DNA from: Ricinus communis
Lineage: Eukaryota > Streptophyta > Magnoliopsida > Malpighiales > Euphorbiaceae
DNA: 64,000 bases
NCBI RefSeq assembly: GCF_019578655.1
Contig: NC_063259.1
Coordinates: forward strand, 3,708,001 to 3,772,000
Direction: 5' to 3'
Numbering within the stretch: the stretch's first letter is position 1; each line of letters opens with the position of its first letter. This document shows positions 33,386 through 44,231 of the stretch, one piece after another. A model generated the notes under the pieces. That model had not been told where the DNA came from. It searched no databases and saw only the letters and a program-made list of their open reading frames with translations. Position numbers and translations under genes: made by a program.

Positions 33386-34863
33386 TTATGAGATTTTGAG
33401 TATCCCATAACAATCGTCTCCCGCTGGATCATCCAAATCGAATGCAGCAGTGCTGGAAGAGGATGATGATGAGGCTTTGGATTTGCCTTTAGAAGAAGCC
33501 TCTCGGACAAACATTTTATAAGTTGTAGGAAATCTTCTTCGGTTTGGGTCATGCAAGCTTTGGAAGGAGAAAAGACTTCTGTGCCAAGAACGTTGTTTGT
33601 TCTTTAGGAGGAGGCAAGAAGCTATGTTTGGTCAAGAAGTTTTGAACGGCTTTTAGGGACAGTTTGTCTTGGTGGTTGAATTTGTCCCACCATTTTACTT
33701 TGAATCGACGGATAAGTGTAATCTCACCAACTGGAAGCAGATTGAAGTGAAAGTACCATACACATACCCAGGGTAAAAAGAAATTTGAACGGGGAAAGGA
33801 GAAGCGGGGAAAACGCTTTTCCATGGAATTTGGTTTGTAATTTGCTTTGAAGAGGTTGAACAGGGGTAAGACTTCGGAATAAGAGTCTCAGGGGCATTAC
33901 CGTAGTAATTCCACCAACGTTTAAACCGGTAAGGGATTTTGGAGGTTTGGATATTGGTGTCAAGTAGAATAGCCGGGAGTGGCTTCTTCCTTCGTTTTGG
34001 ATAAGAAAGGTATTGAACCGGGCTTCTTTGGTAATCCCAATAGGAGAAAGAGGTGTTAAGATTTGAAGGATAGGTTCTTTTTAGAAGTAGGGAAGGAACG
34101 AAGGGAGTGTAAATCCATACCCCAATCGGACGGGTGAAGGATTCTTTGGATTGTGCATGTTGAATATGCGGGGTCTTTATGGGCTTTGTCTTTTTGAAAT
34201 GTTTGAATTTGGCTGAACCGGTAACCTCGAGGATTGTCGGTAATAAGCCTGAGGCTTTGAAATATTCAGGGTTTAAAAACCAACTGGAGGAAAAATCTTT
34301 GAAACCAATTTTGAGGGGCTTTCCGTGCGAGAATCCTTCCTCAATGGTTAAAACATTTTGAAAATAGGTTTTCCAAATACTCATTTGATTTAAAACGTTT
34401 TGATTGTGTCAAAACAATCTCCGAGAGTTTGGCTTTGAAAACTATTTGAGTTTTGAGATAGATTTGGAGGGAAAATCTCTATCTCGGTATTTTGAAAAGG
34501 GATAGATAGTATACCTTTACCCTTTGTAGAGGAAGAGGATGACTTTGGAGTCGCCCGGCTTTGGAATAATTTGCTTTGTAGATGGTTCGGACAGGGATTG
34601 AACCATTTGTCTTTGTATTCTTCCACCCTTTGAATGAATTCAGGGTCTTCTTTGAGCAAGCCATTCCCCGAATTTATTTGGCTTGATCGGCTTTGAAGGG
34701 ATCCATTTGTTTTGGATCCGGTTGATCAATTTCTTCTTGGATTATCTCAGTCCAAGTCTTGATGGGCTTTGAAGTTGAAGGGAGAACTTCCTTCTTGGGC
34801 TTTGAAATTGGTAGGCTTTGAACTAGCCGACTTTTCTTCTTTGGACCTCGATTTTCTTGGCAT
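33386..34863 (-). pseudogene. Pararetrovirus ORF2, function unknown
   Basis: The ATG at 34861-34863 starts MPRKSRSKKKSR, six bases after the ORF1 stop (34870-34872). The reading continues in pieces to a stop at 33386-33388, about 490 codons. The N-terminus is basic, then comes a serine/proline/lysine-rich linker. The middle has GVWIYTPFVPSLLLKRTYPS, and the C-terminal half is aromatic (PYRFKRWWNYYGNAPE, then FPVQISFYPGYVYGTF), ending in a serine-rich acidic tail. At least one stop (near 34672) and frameshifts (near 34375 and 33700) break it. A separate ORF of unknown role after RNase H is a florendovirus hallmark. I recognise no domain. Confidence 0.78.
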
Positions 34864-35029
34864 TTTGTATCACTCCTGTTTTTGTAAGAACTCTCTGGTT
34901 AGAAAGTCAGGAATAGAATTTGATTCTCCTCGAATAAATTCAATCTCAAAATCAAAAACAGATAAGATAGCTTGCCAACGGGCGAAAATCTGTTTTGAAG
35001 CTATATTTTAAACATCTTTTTGTAAAACT

Positions 35030-36136
35030 TCTTTTGCAGACTTGCAATCAATCCTTAAAAGAAATTTTTGATTTAAAAGATCGCTTTGAAATTTAGAAAT
35101 CACAGAGAACTATCGAAAGGATTTCCTTTTGATAGTAGAGTAATTCTTTTGAGTATCGTTCCAGTGAGCAGAAGTAAACTGGACAATACATTCTTTGGAA
35201 TTTTGAACTTGCTTTAGAATCCCATCATATCCTAATTCTGATGCATCCGTTTCTACAATCTTAAATGTAGAAGGATCAGCTAGATGCAGGCAAGGAATTT
35301 CTAAAACTTGTTTTTTAATGCTCTGGACTATCTTTGTATGCTGATCGGACCAAGGAGGAGGGTTTTTCCTTAGCCTATCATGCAGGGGTTTTGCAAGACA
35401 GTTTAAATTAGGATAAAAATCCATGACATAATTTAAACTACCAAGAAATCTTTGAAGCTGGGTTTTTTCCAAAATTTTATCTGAAAACTTTGAAGTGAAT
35501 GCAAGGGATCTCTCAATTGGAGTAATTGTACCCCGAGAGATGTAATGACCAAGAAATCTAATTTTCGTTTGAAAAAGAGATATCTTAGACTTTGAAACCA
35601 CTAAACCATTTTTCTTAACAACATAGAAAAACGTTTCTAGGTGTTTAAAATGCTGTTCAATGGAATTTGAAAAGATTAAAACATCATCTATATAGACAAT
35701 GCAGAACTTTGAAAATGGATTAAAAATGTCATTCATGATTTTCTGAAATTCAGAAGGGGCATTTTTTAATCCAAAAGGCATCACATTCCACTCATATTGA
35801 CCGAATGGAATTTGTAAATGCCGTTTTGTAACGATCTTTTGGATCAATTTGGATTTGCCAAAATCCTGATTTCATGTCAAACTTTGAAAAGATGAATGCA
35901 GAATGCAGTTTTTGTAAAAGATCTTTCTTATTTGGAATAGGATACCTAATCCACTTAAGAGCTTTGTTCAAGGGTTTGTAGTTGATCACTAGCCTAGGAG
36001 TTCCTCTTTCTATTTCGCTATTCTTATTGACATAGAAAGCTGCACAAGACCAAGGTGATCTAGACTTTGAAATTAAACCTTTAGACTCAAGATCTTTAAT
36101 CTCTAATCTGCAATGGCTTTCTAAAGACTCATTCAT
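35030..36136 (-). pseudogene. Pararetrovirus RT and RNase H region of ORF1
   Basis: RT fingers/palm: PRLVINYKPLNKAL (about 35985-36025), SKFDMKSGFWQI (35845-35890), MPFGLKNAPSEFQ (35745-35785) and the catalytic YIDDVLIF near 35677-35700. RNase H follows with the first catalytic aspartate in ETDASELGYDG (about 35235-35270). A frameshift lies near 35800, between the DMKSGFWQI and MPFGLKNAP blocks, and another near 35120. A TAA interrupts RNase H near 35008. The duplicated copy at 41464-42530 differs at several of these points. Confidence 0.87.
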
Positions 36137-36921
36137 CTGAATGGGTCCGGCTTTAGTAGGGATTTGCTTATCCGAAAATCGTTTTCATATGGCAAATCTA
36201 CCATATGTTGCTTTCGATTCCAAAAAGCATTTGGAAGATCAGAACAGAGTTCATTCTCAATCTTCATTTGAAAATCAGAAATTTTTCTTTGAATAAAATC
36301 ATTTTGCAGTTGATCTAGGATTCTCTTCAAACCCACATCTTGTTGGAGATGAGAAAGATGGGTTTGTTTACCTTTGATCAAAGCATTGATTTCAAAATTG
36401 TAAATGGAATGTGCTTTGATAAGATTCAAATTTCTCTTTTTTGGTTTTTCTAGAAAAGGAAAAATAATCTTTGAATCTTTAGCTTTGAAAATGATTCCAG
36501 CAGTTGTCACTTTGAAGGGAGTTATCAAATTGATAAACGGAGTCCCTAAGATAACAGTTTGCTGAAGATCCTTTGTAAGAATAAAAACATTTTTTAAAGC
36601 AATGTTATTATTAAGAATTGCGGCTTCAGTTTTACCAGCAATCTTAATCTTTGAAGAATTGGCTGAAGTCAGCCTTTCTTTGGTTTCTTGGTGAAACCTT
36701 TTAGGAACCAGTTCGCAGTTGATACAATTGAGGTCTGCTCCTGTATCAAACAAGGCGATGGTTTCTATCTGGAAATCACCAGGGAAAACAAGCTTTATTT
36801 GGATCAAATATTTTCTTGAAGTAATTTCCTTTAAAACATTGATAAAGTTTTCAGGAACATTTTCAGAAACTTCAAGGTTTTGAAAATCATTTTCCTCATC
36901 GGAATCGGAATCACTATTCAC
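36133..36921 (-). pseudogene. Pararetrovirus protease domain (open stretch of ORF1)
   Basis: A 262-codon open segment. An acidic N-terminus (DSDSDEEND) leads to the aspartic protease motif DTGA at about residue 70, and a second hydrophobic block VILGTPFINLITPF at about residue 130 forms the flap-distal part of the fold. The C-terminal third links to RT. It is the only protease copy here with the catalytic triad intact. It belongs to the ORF1 polyprotein at 34870-40412. Confidence 0.87.
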
Positions 36922-37397
36922 ATTTTGAGGATCGGGCTTTGAAGCAAAACATAATCATTTTGTTGTTTTTCTTTCAACTCTTTGAGTTCTGTTTTGATGG
37001 TTTTAATCTCCTTCTGGAGTTCCTGAACAGTAGGAAGAGGGTTTTTCAACTTCTTTCCTTTGTTCAAAATCATAGTAAGATCATAAGTATTCTTACTAGA
37101 AGAAGGAACTGAGATTCAGTTTTTAAAATCTCTTTTAAAACACCGCTTTTGAATAAGAGGATCACTAATATGCTTTACGACCTCAAGAAGAGCTTCTTGT
37201 TGCCTAGTGAGCATATTAATGTTCTTTGAAGAGCTCTCTGAATCATCTCGGAACAATCGGTTGAGGTTTTGATTTCATCAATTTGAAATTCTTCCTCAAC
37301 GTTTGAGAACTCGATTCGGATGAATCAACTAGAAGAGCGAAATCTTTTGCAAAACTTCTTCTTCTATTTGAAGCTCAAGAAGTCTTTTGGAAAACTT

Positions 37398-37439
37398 ACA
37401 ATACTTCGAAGTATGGCCTTTCTTACCACATTTAAAGCA
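37398..37439 (-). other. Zinc knuckle of the pararetrovirus capsid region
   Basis: C-x2-C-x4-H-x4-C (CFKCGKKGHTSKYC) inside a lysine/serine-rich segment. This is the nucleic-acid-binding end of the capsid domain in reverse-transcribing viruses. It is intact in this copy. Confidence 0.92.
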
Positions 37440-40400
37440 TGTAATTTTTGAAAAATCTTTTTTAGAATCTTTCTTTGGAAATTTAGAATGAAATTTGGAA
37501 GAAGATGTTTTTTTATAGAAATTCTCCTTGCTTTTAGAAGGCTTTATATATTTGGAAAATCGCTTCTTTTTGAAAGACTTTGAATAAGAATCAACTTTGC
37601 ATTTCCCTTTGCAACTAGACACGGGCTCTATTGGGTTGTACTCAAGGCAGTTCTGAAACTACCTAGTTCCTGCCTAGTCTTTTCATCTCCCATTTGAGCT
37701 GTCTTTGAAGCTTATGGTCATGACAAATCTTTAAACCTTCTTTCTGGGTTAGACTAACTAACTCACCATAAGTGTAGAAATCATAAGGGATTTGACCGCT
37801 ATGGGCTTCTCTTATGGTATTCCTAACTCTTTCACCTAAAATCTTAGGTAAACCGGCTAAGAACTTTTCTTTCCAGAAAGGTTGGCTAGAATCTTCCTTA
37901 AGCATGACTCACGGTTAGGAAAGTGTCTTTGTAACTTTGGAAATTGGCCGAGCTTCTTACAGGTAAGGTTGCTAAGGAGCTCGGCATTTTTGTCTTTGAG
38001 CAGAGAAGGGTCTCCTATGAAATGAAGGGAAATAGTGAGGATTAGAGTTGACACTGCATCCTCAATCGGATTTCCTATTTCATCTATAATGGGAGTTCCT
38101 TCTACTGTGGTTTGGATAGCACCTAGGATTTGGAGTTCTTTGTGCTTGAGTGAGATGATAATCCCACCATCCTTTTAATTGGCCAGAAAATCCAGCTATC
38201 AGGAGCTCAGCAATGGCTCTATCGGAGGTACCACTTTGGGTTTTATAGGCATTGGCTGCCATGGTCATCTGTTGCAAGAGACCAAGGATGTTGTACTCAG
38301 ACATTCCATCTATATTCCATTCATAGACGGAGGAGGCATTGAATCTAGGCGGGTTAGGATGTTGTTCCTATTTTCAATTCCTAGATGCAGACTCCTAGGA
38401 GTATTCCGAGTCAATCTAGGGGCTTGGATTTCCAATCATTGATATTGAAGGGTTTTGGAATGGGGCTTTCAAGCTCCGAATCGTTAGACTCATCGCTTTG
38501 GGCTTGTCCTATAGCGATATTCCTACTACTTTGAGGAGTATCCGGCACTAGATTTTTGGACGACTCAGAGGTTGCTAATCTACTTAGCTGTTCTCTGACT
38601 GCTTTGGCAAACTCAGTTTGCTTTTGGAAATGGTCTTGGCTTGGCTTTGTAAGCTGATATGGCTTAAAAACTGGGTTTTTAAGCTTCTCTGACTGGTTTG
38701 ACTCTTTTGGTTGACCAGTACTAGGGATTGGAGATGTCACCACTACAGGGGGCTTTTGAATCTGGTTTTCTATTCTAACCAGTTGCTTTCCTATAGTGTT
38801 TAGACAGGTGTTCGAATAATTGTTCTGTTGAACAATATTCTTGACATTCTTTTCAAGGTCTTCGCCTACCAATTTGTAAGGTGTAGCCTCTATCTCACTC
38901 TCTCCATAAGGAATGGTTATCTTCCTAAGGGGAGGATGTTCAGACTGGACAGTTAGGTTTTCTCCTACCTTCCACTCTAGGGCTTTGTTCCTTACTGTGA
39001 CAGGACTAATGGACTTATCTTTAAAGGGATAAAGAATACCATTTTCTTTGGAGTAAATTTGAAACCAATCAAAAAATTTGATTTGGGCTTTGTTTTGAAT
39101 GCAAAATTGATAGTATTTTTCCTGAATACTATCTTTTTCTTTTGAAAAATTCTTAAAAAACCAAAGTTTCTTAAGATGGTTTTTCTTTGAATAGAAATCT
39201 TCATGCAAGAGTTTTTTATCAATTTCAAACTCTTTTGAAATCATGTTGATCTCTGCTTCAAGGTTTTGGGTAATGGCTGATGGTGATGGTGAAGATGGGG
39301 TAGAGGTTATCTCTATATCTTCGTCATCATTCTTTGGATCAGTGTAGACTGGTCTGGGGATGTTGCTTTGGTAATCAACATTCTGGAGTGTTTTTGGAAT
39401 ATCAGATGTTGAAAATCTGGGTTGAGTTTGAGATGGAATTGGTTCTTTGTAAGGAGCATAGATAACAGAAGGAATTTTGGATACCCTTCCAATATCTATG
39501 GTCGAGGTTGAAGAACCATCATCAGAAAATCTAGAGGAAGTTGACTTTCTGTTGAATGTAATCTTTACCTTTCCATCTGGATATTGGGCTATGTGTTTAA
39601 GGTTTGTGTTTAGTTCTGTTTGCTTTGGAGAAGTAGGTTGGGTTGCACCTTCAAGGATCCATTCTTCTGGAAGTGTAATGTCTTTCCATTGAATGGTTTT
39701 TGGAATAGTTGCATTGGATTTGGATAGATCTGTTTGTAGGAACAGTGTTTCTCCTTTTGGTGAGTGAAGCTTGTGTTTGGAACCAAAGGCAGAAATCATA
39801 GCTTTGTAATGAATTTTGAAAATTAATGCTATCGGAATAGATCCTTCAAGCATTTTGTAATTGTGAGTTTTGATTTGAAGAACGATGCTCTTTAAAACAT
39901 TTTTATCGTTTAAAGAAATCGTGATATTTGGAAAACAATTGAAAGAAATAGGTCCTTTATTGAGGCTCGACTCAAAAGTACCTAACAGGGAATCATAGAA
40001 ATTTGTAAACCTAGCATCCCTAAGGACGGCTAATATGGAAGTATCTAGACCTTCTCTGGTAAGGGGCTTAATACCTACACCGGACTAGACCTATGTGGAT
40101 ATACTTATAATCCTTTTCTATATGCTTTTGGAGGGTCTTTGGATTTAAGAGATAAATCTCTTCAAAAGGTTTTGAAATTTGGATATCTCTTTCTTCAGTC
40201 TTGATTGTAAAATCAGTCTTGAAGAGAGGGAACTTTGAAAACTCATAAATTTGTTTCTTTTAGACTTTGGGTATTTCCCAATCGTCAATATGCTTTGAAA
40301 AATCTTCAATAGTGATTTCTTCACTATTTACTAGACCTTTGTACCTCGATGATTCAGAGGCAGAAGAATTTGAGAAAGAAGAAGATCTACAGAAGAAAGG

Positions 40401-40636
40401 TTCTAAATTCATTTTAACCTAAACCAAAATAACTTTCTAGACAAGCCTGGACCACAGCTCTCAGCTTTACTGCCCTGTCCGTCGGGACTTACTACTGCGC
40501 ATAAAATGAACAGAACTTGCCTATAGGAAACCTGATGCAGTCTAAAATGAATGTAAAATCTTTATAATGTAGATATGCTTCTAATCCCAGAACCCAAGTG
40601 GCTCTGATACCAAATTAGAACGAGATCTAGGAAATA

Positions 40637-41457
40637 GAAGGATAGGTTCTTTTTAGAGAAGTAGGGAAGGAACGAAGGGAGTGTAAATCCATACCCCAAT
40701 CAGACGGGTGAAGGATTCTTTGGATTGTGCATGTTGAATATGCAGGGTCTTTATGGGCTTTGTCTTTTTTGAAATGTTTGAATTTGGCTGAACCAGTAAC
40801 CTCAAGGATTGACTGGTAATAAGCCTGAGGCTTTGAAATATTCCAGGGTTTAAAAAACCAACCTGGAGGAAAAATCTTTGAAACCAATTTTGAGGGGCTT
40901 TCTGTGCAGAATCCTTCCTCAATGGTTAAAACATTTTGAAAAATAGGTTTTTCCAAATACTCATTTGATTTAAAACGTTTTGATTGTGTCAAAACAATCT
41001 TCTGAGAGTTTGGCTTTGAAAAACTATTTGAGTTTTGAGATAGATTTGGAGGGAAAATCTCTATCTCGGTATTTTGAAAAGGGATAGATAGTATACCTTT
41101 ACCCTTTGTAGAGGAAGAGGATGACTTTGGAGTCGCTTCTGGCTTTGGAATAATTTGCTTTGTAGATGGTTCAGACAGGGATTGAACCATTTGCCTTTTG
41201 TATTCTTCCACTCTTTGAATGAATTTAGGGTCTTGCTGAGCAAGCCATTCCTGAATTTGTTTGGCTTGATCGGCTTTGAAGGGATCCATTTGTTTTTGGA
41301 CTGGATCCGGTTGATCAATTTCTTCTTGGATTATCTCAGTCCAAGTCTTGATGGGCTTTGAAGTTGAAGGGAGAACTTCCTTCACTGGGCTTTGAAATTA
41401 GGCCGGCTTTGAACTAGCCGTCGACTTTTCTTCTTTGGACCTCGATTTTCTTGGCAT
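40637..41457 (-). pseudogene. Pararetrovirus ORF2, N-terminal half, third copy
   Basis: Start ATG at 41455-41457, with a 252-codon open stretch at 40627-41385. It equals 34068-34863 of the fuller copy. At 40637-40642 it is joined to the viral leader just upstream of the primer-binding site, deleting the ORF2 C-terminal half, the purine tract, the promoter and most of the leader (about 1.55 kb). The joint carries GAAGGA, present in both parental sequences. The three residues downstream of the fusion come from leader sequence. Confidence 0.84.
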
Positions 41458-41463
41458 TTTGTA

Positions 41464-42530
41464 TCACTCCTGTTTTTGTAAGAACTCTCTGGTTAGAAAG
41501 TCAGGAATAGAATTTGATTCTCCTCGAATAAATTCAATCTCAAAATCAAAAACAGATAAGATAGCTTGCCAACGGGCGAAAATCTGTTTTGAAGCTATAT
41601 TTTGAACATCTTTTTGTAAAACTTCTTTTGCAGACTTGCAATCAATCCTTAAAAGAAATTTTTGATTTAAAAGATCGCTTTGAAATTTAGAAATACAGAG
41701 AACTATCGAAAGGATTTCCTTTTTGATAGTAGAGTAATTCTTTTGAGTATCGTTCCAGTGAGCAGAAGTAAACTGGACAATACATTCTTTGGAATTTTGA
41801 ACTTGCTTTAGAATCCCACCATATCCTAATTCTGATGCATCCGTTTCTACAATCTTAAATGCAGAAGGATCAGCTAGATGCAGGCAAGGAATTTCTAAAA
41901 CTTGTTTTTTAATGCTTTGGACTATCTTTGTATGCTGATCGGACCAAGGAGGAGGGTTTTTCCTTAGCCTATCATGCAGGGGTTTTGCAAGACAGTTTTA
42001 AATTAGGATAAAAATCCATGACATAATTTAAACTACCAAGAAATCTTTGAAGCTGGGTTTTCTCCAAAATTTTATCTGGAAACTTTGAAGTGAATGCAAG
42101 GGATCTCTCAATTGGAGTAATTGTACCCCAAGAGATGTAATGACCAAGAAATCTAATTTTCGTTTGAAAAAGAGATATCTTAGACTTTGAAACCACTAAA
42201 CCATTTTTCTTAACAACATAGAAAAACGTTTCTAGGTGTTTAAAATGCTGTTCAATGGAATTTGAAAAGATTAAAACATCATCTATATAGACAATGCAGA
42301 ACTTTGAAAATGGATTAAAAATGTCATTCATGATTTTCTGAAATTCAGAAGGGGCATTTTTTAATCCAAAAGGCATCACATTCCACTCATATTGAATGGA
42401 ATTTGTAAATGCCGTTTTGTAACGATCTTTTGGATCAATCTGGATTTGCCAAAATCCTGATTTCATGTCAAACTTTGAAAAGATGAATGCAGAATGCAGT
42501 TTTTGTAAAAGATCTTTCTTATGTATGCGA
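41464..42530 (-). pseudogene. Pararetrovirus RT and RNase H, third copy, truncated
   Basis: It runs from mid-RT to the ORF1 stop (41464-41466). The catalytic YIDDVLIF is near 42272-42295 and the RNase H aspartate block ETDASELGYGG is near 41830-41865. The fingers/palm joint, which is frameshifted in the 35-kb copy, is open here through NSIQYEWNVMPFG. The N-terminal side stops abruptly at 42530, the edge of the viral cluster, where chromovirus-like sequence resumes. Confidence 0.85.
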
Positions 42531-43119
42531 TAGGTGAGGATGAGGCGGAGCAGCACATTAAAGGGGATCCACAAGCCGTGTGAACTAACCATAATTGCTG
42601 AATTGTATATTTTTTTTATGATGGTTGTAATGAATTGAGTAGAATGGTATTAACTTGTCTGTAAATTATGAATCATGGCAAGTTATGTGATTAGGTGGAA
42701 ATTATATTAAGTGTATGTGATATAGATTAGGTTGATTATTTATTTACTGAGTTGGAGGCTCACCCCTCTCCAAATTTTTTTTTTCAGGTTTGTAAATAGT
42801 AGTGCATCAGTTGGTTGTATCCGAAGTCTAGCTTTTAGCAATTCTGTCAGGTTGGGCCAGTTTTGCGGAGTCTCCTCCTGATGCATTTTGTATGTAGTTA
42901 TGTGATGTATATGGAAGTATGCCTTATAAGTCATAAGAAGATGTTTTGAATACTTGTTAAATGATGTTTAAGTATAATCATATGTTTATATGTTAATAAC
43001 CTTGTGCCTTGATTTTTAACAATCTGCATATTGACCTATCTACATGTAGTATATAGTCTACGACGTTTGTTTGCTACTTGGAAAATGTCTGTTGGTTAGC
43101 ATGTAACGGGGGTGTGACA
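42531..43119 (+). mobile_element. Chromovirus-like LTR-like sequence, terminal segment
   Basis: AT-rich non-coding sequence with GGAGGCTCACCCCTCTCC near 42751-42770, ending in CGGGGGTGTGACA at 43107-43119, an end typical of Tekay/Del-type LTRs. It continues the sequence cut at 24683 by the viral cluster. No gene seen. Confidence 0.5.
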
Positions 43120-43699
43120 CGCTGCATCCGACACGCTTGTGTTCTGGCACGTGTGCGCGACATGGGCCGTGCTCCCAACCAAACCGTGTTCTCAGTCGCC
43201 TAAAAATCAACACGGTTGTGACACGGCCATGTTGATGTACACGGGCCGTGTTATAAATCATGTGACTCTCGGGAACTGTGTAAGTCTATAACTTTTATAC
43301 CCAACACGCCCTAAGCAATAGGACACGGGCTGTGTGACTCTCGAAAACCATGTAACTTCATTTTTCCACATCCAACACGCCTTAGGAAGTTGCGCATGGG
43401 CCATGAAGAGCAGCACGGGCCGTGTCTGAAATTGTGTTGGTCCCGTATTGAAGCCTAGAAGTGTGCTTTTGCTCCATTTTTTTGCACTAACACTTGTATA
43501 ACTTAATAATTTGCACAACCAAGTAATTTTTCATCCAAAACAACATAAAAATGAAAGGAGTTAAGTTCCAAACCAACCAAAATGTAAAAACAAGCTAAGT
43601 ATAAAGGATAAATTAAATTCTAGAAAAACACAGAAATGTAAAGGATAAGCTCGGGAGTGCCTCCCAAATGCGCTTCTTTTGACCAAGTCGTATAGCTGG

Positions 43700-44231
43700 A
43701 CTCATGCAGAAAGTCAATCTCACTGGAATAACACCATATTAACCCGCTCCTCCATCTCAAGTGAGTCTCCATGATAATGCTTCAAACGATGGCCATTCAC
43801 CTTGAAACTCCCTTTATCGGGATGATGCAACTCAACTGTGCCATGTGGGAACACCTGCTGGATCACGTACGGTCCTGACTAGTGACTCTTGAGCTTCCCT
43901 AGGAACAAACGGAGACGTGAATTGTAGAGCAGAATTTAGTCCCCAACTTGAAATTCCTTGGAGCCCCTCAGTCGCTTGTCATGCCACTTCTTAGTTTGCT
44001 CTTTATAGATGAATGAGTTGCCATATGCTTGCTGACGCCACTCATCTAACTCATTGAGCTGCCACTGTCTCTGTGTACCTTCAGAATCAACATCAAAATT
44101 ACAAGTTCTTAAGGCCTAAAGGGCTCTGTGCTCTAACTCAATAGGTAAATGGCAAGCTTTCCCATACATAAGCCTATAGGGTGTAAAACCTGTAGAGATA
44201 CGATAGGCTATCCTGAATGTGTATACCATAG
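43700..44231 (-). pseudogene. Athila-like integrase C-terminal region
   Basis: It begins in the end of the integrase core (IAYRISTGFTPYRLMYGK) immediately after RNase H residues, in frame. It then runs through WQLNELDEWRQQAYGN, FIYKEQTKKWHDKRL and KVNGHRLKHYHGDSLEMEE. Most of RNase H and the integrase zinc finger and catalytic core are deleted. Stops near 44119 and 43938 break the rest. The second copy at 63490-64000 keeps the upstream sequence. Confidence 0.83.

Larger units (their letters stand above)
34870..40412 (-). pseudogene. Pararetrovirus ORF1 polyprotein, most complete copy
   Basis: ATG at 40410-40412 to stop at 34870-34872, 5,543 bp or about 1,850 codons. That is the size of a single MP-CP-PR-RT-RNase H polyprotein. 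In order: movement protein (about 40412-39540), spacer and capsid (about 39500-37650), zinc knuckle (37398-37439), protease (36133-36921), RT (36136-35400) and RNase H (35350-34873). It is broken by a stop at about codon 51 (40261), frameshifts near 38400, 38080, 37900, 37640 and 35800, and a stop in RNase H (near 35008). The length is not a multiple of three, confirming a net frameshift. No integrase domain. Confidence 0.87.
24684..42530. mobile_element. Endogenous pararetrovirus cluster (Caulimoviridae)
   Basis: About 17.8 kb made of one complete and several partial copies of a plant pararetrovirus genome. Plus strand: leader, movement protein and part of capsid (24761-27065) and a second leader (27066-27485). 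Minus strand: leader/promoter fragment (27486-28262), protease back to promoter (28283-33180), a full circle-equivalent down from 40612, and RT/RNase H plus half of ORF2 (40637-42530). The distance between equivalent primer-binding sites at 40600-40612 and 32456-32468 is 8,144 bp, a normal caulimovirid genome size. There is no integrase and no LTR. The order MP-CP-zinc knuckle-PR-RT-RNase H followed by a separate ORF2 fits florendovirus/petuvirus-like viruses; genus is inferred. A promoter scrap in opposite orientation lies at about 24703-24730. Confidence 0.9.

Noticed and set aside
33198..33413. A lysine/arginine-rich small protein
   Set aside because: It is a translation of the purine-rich tract and part of the ORF2 tail; low complexity.
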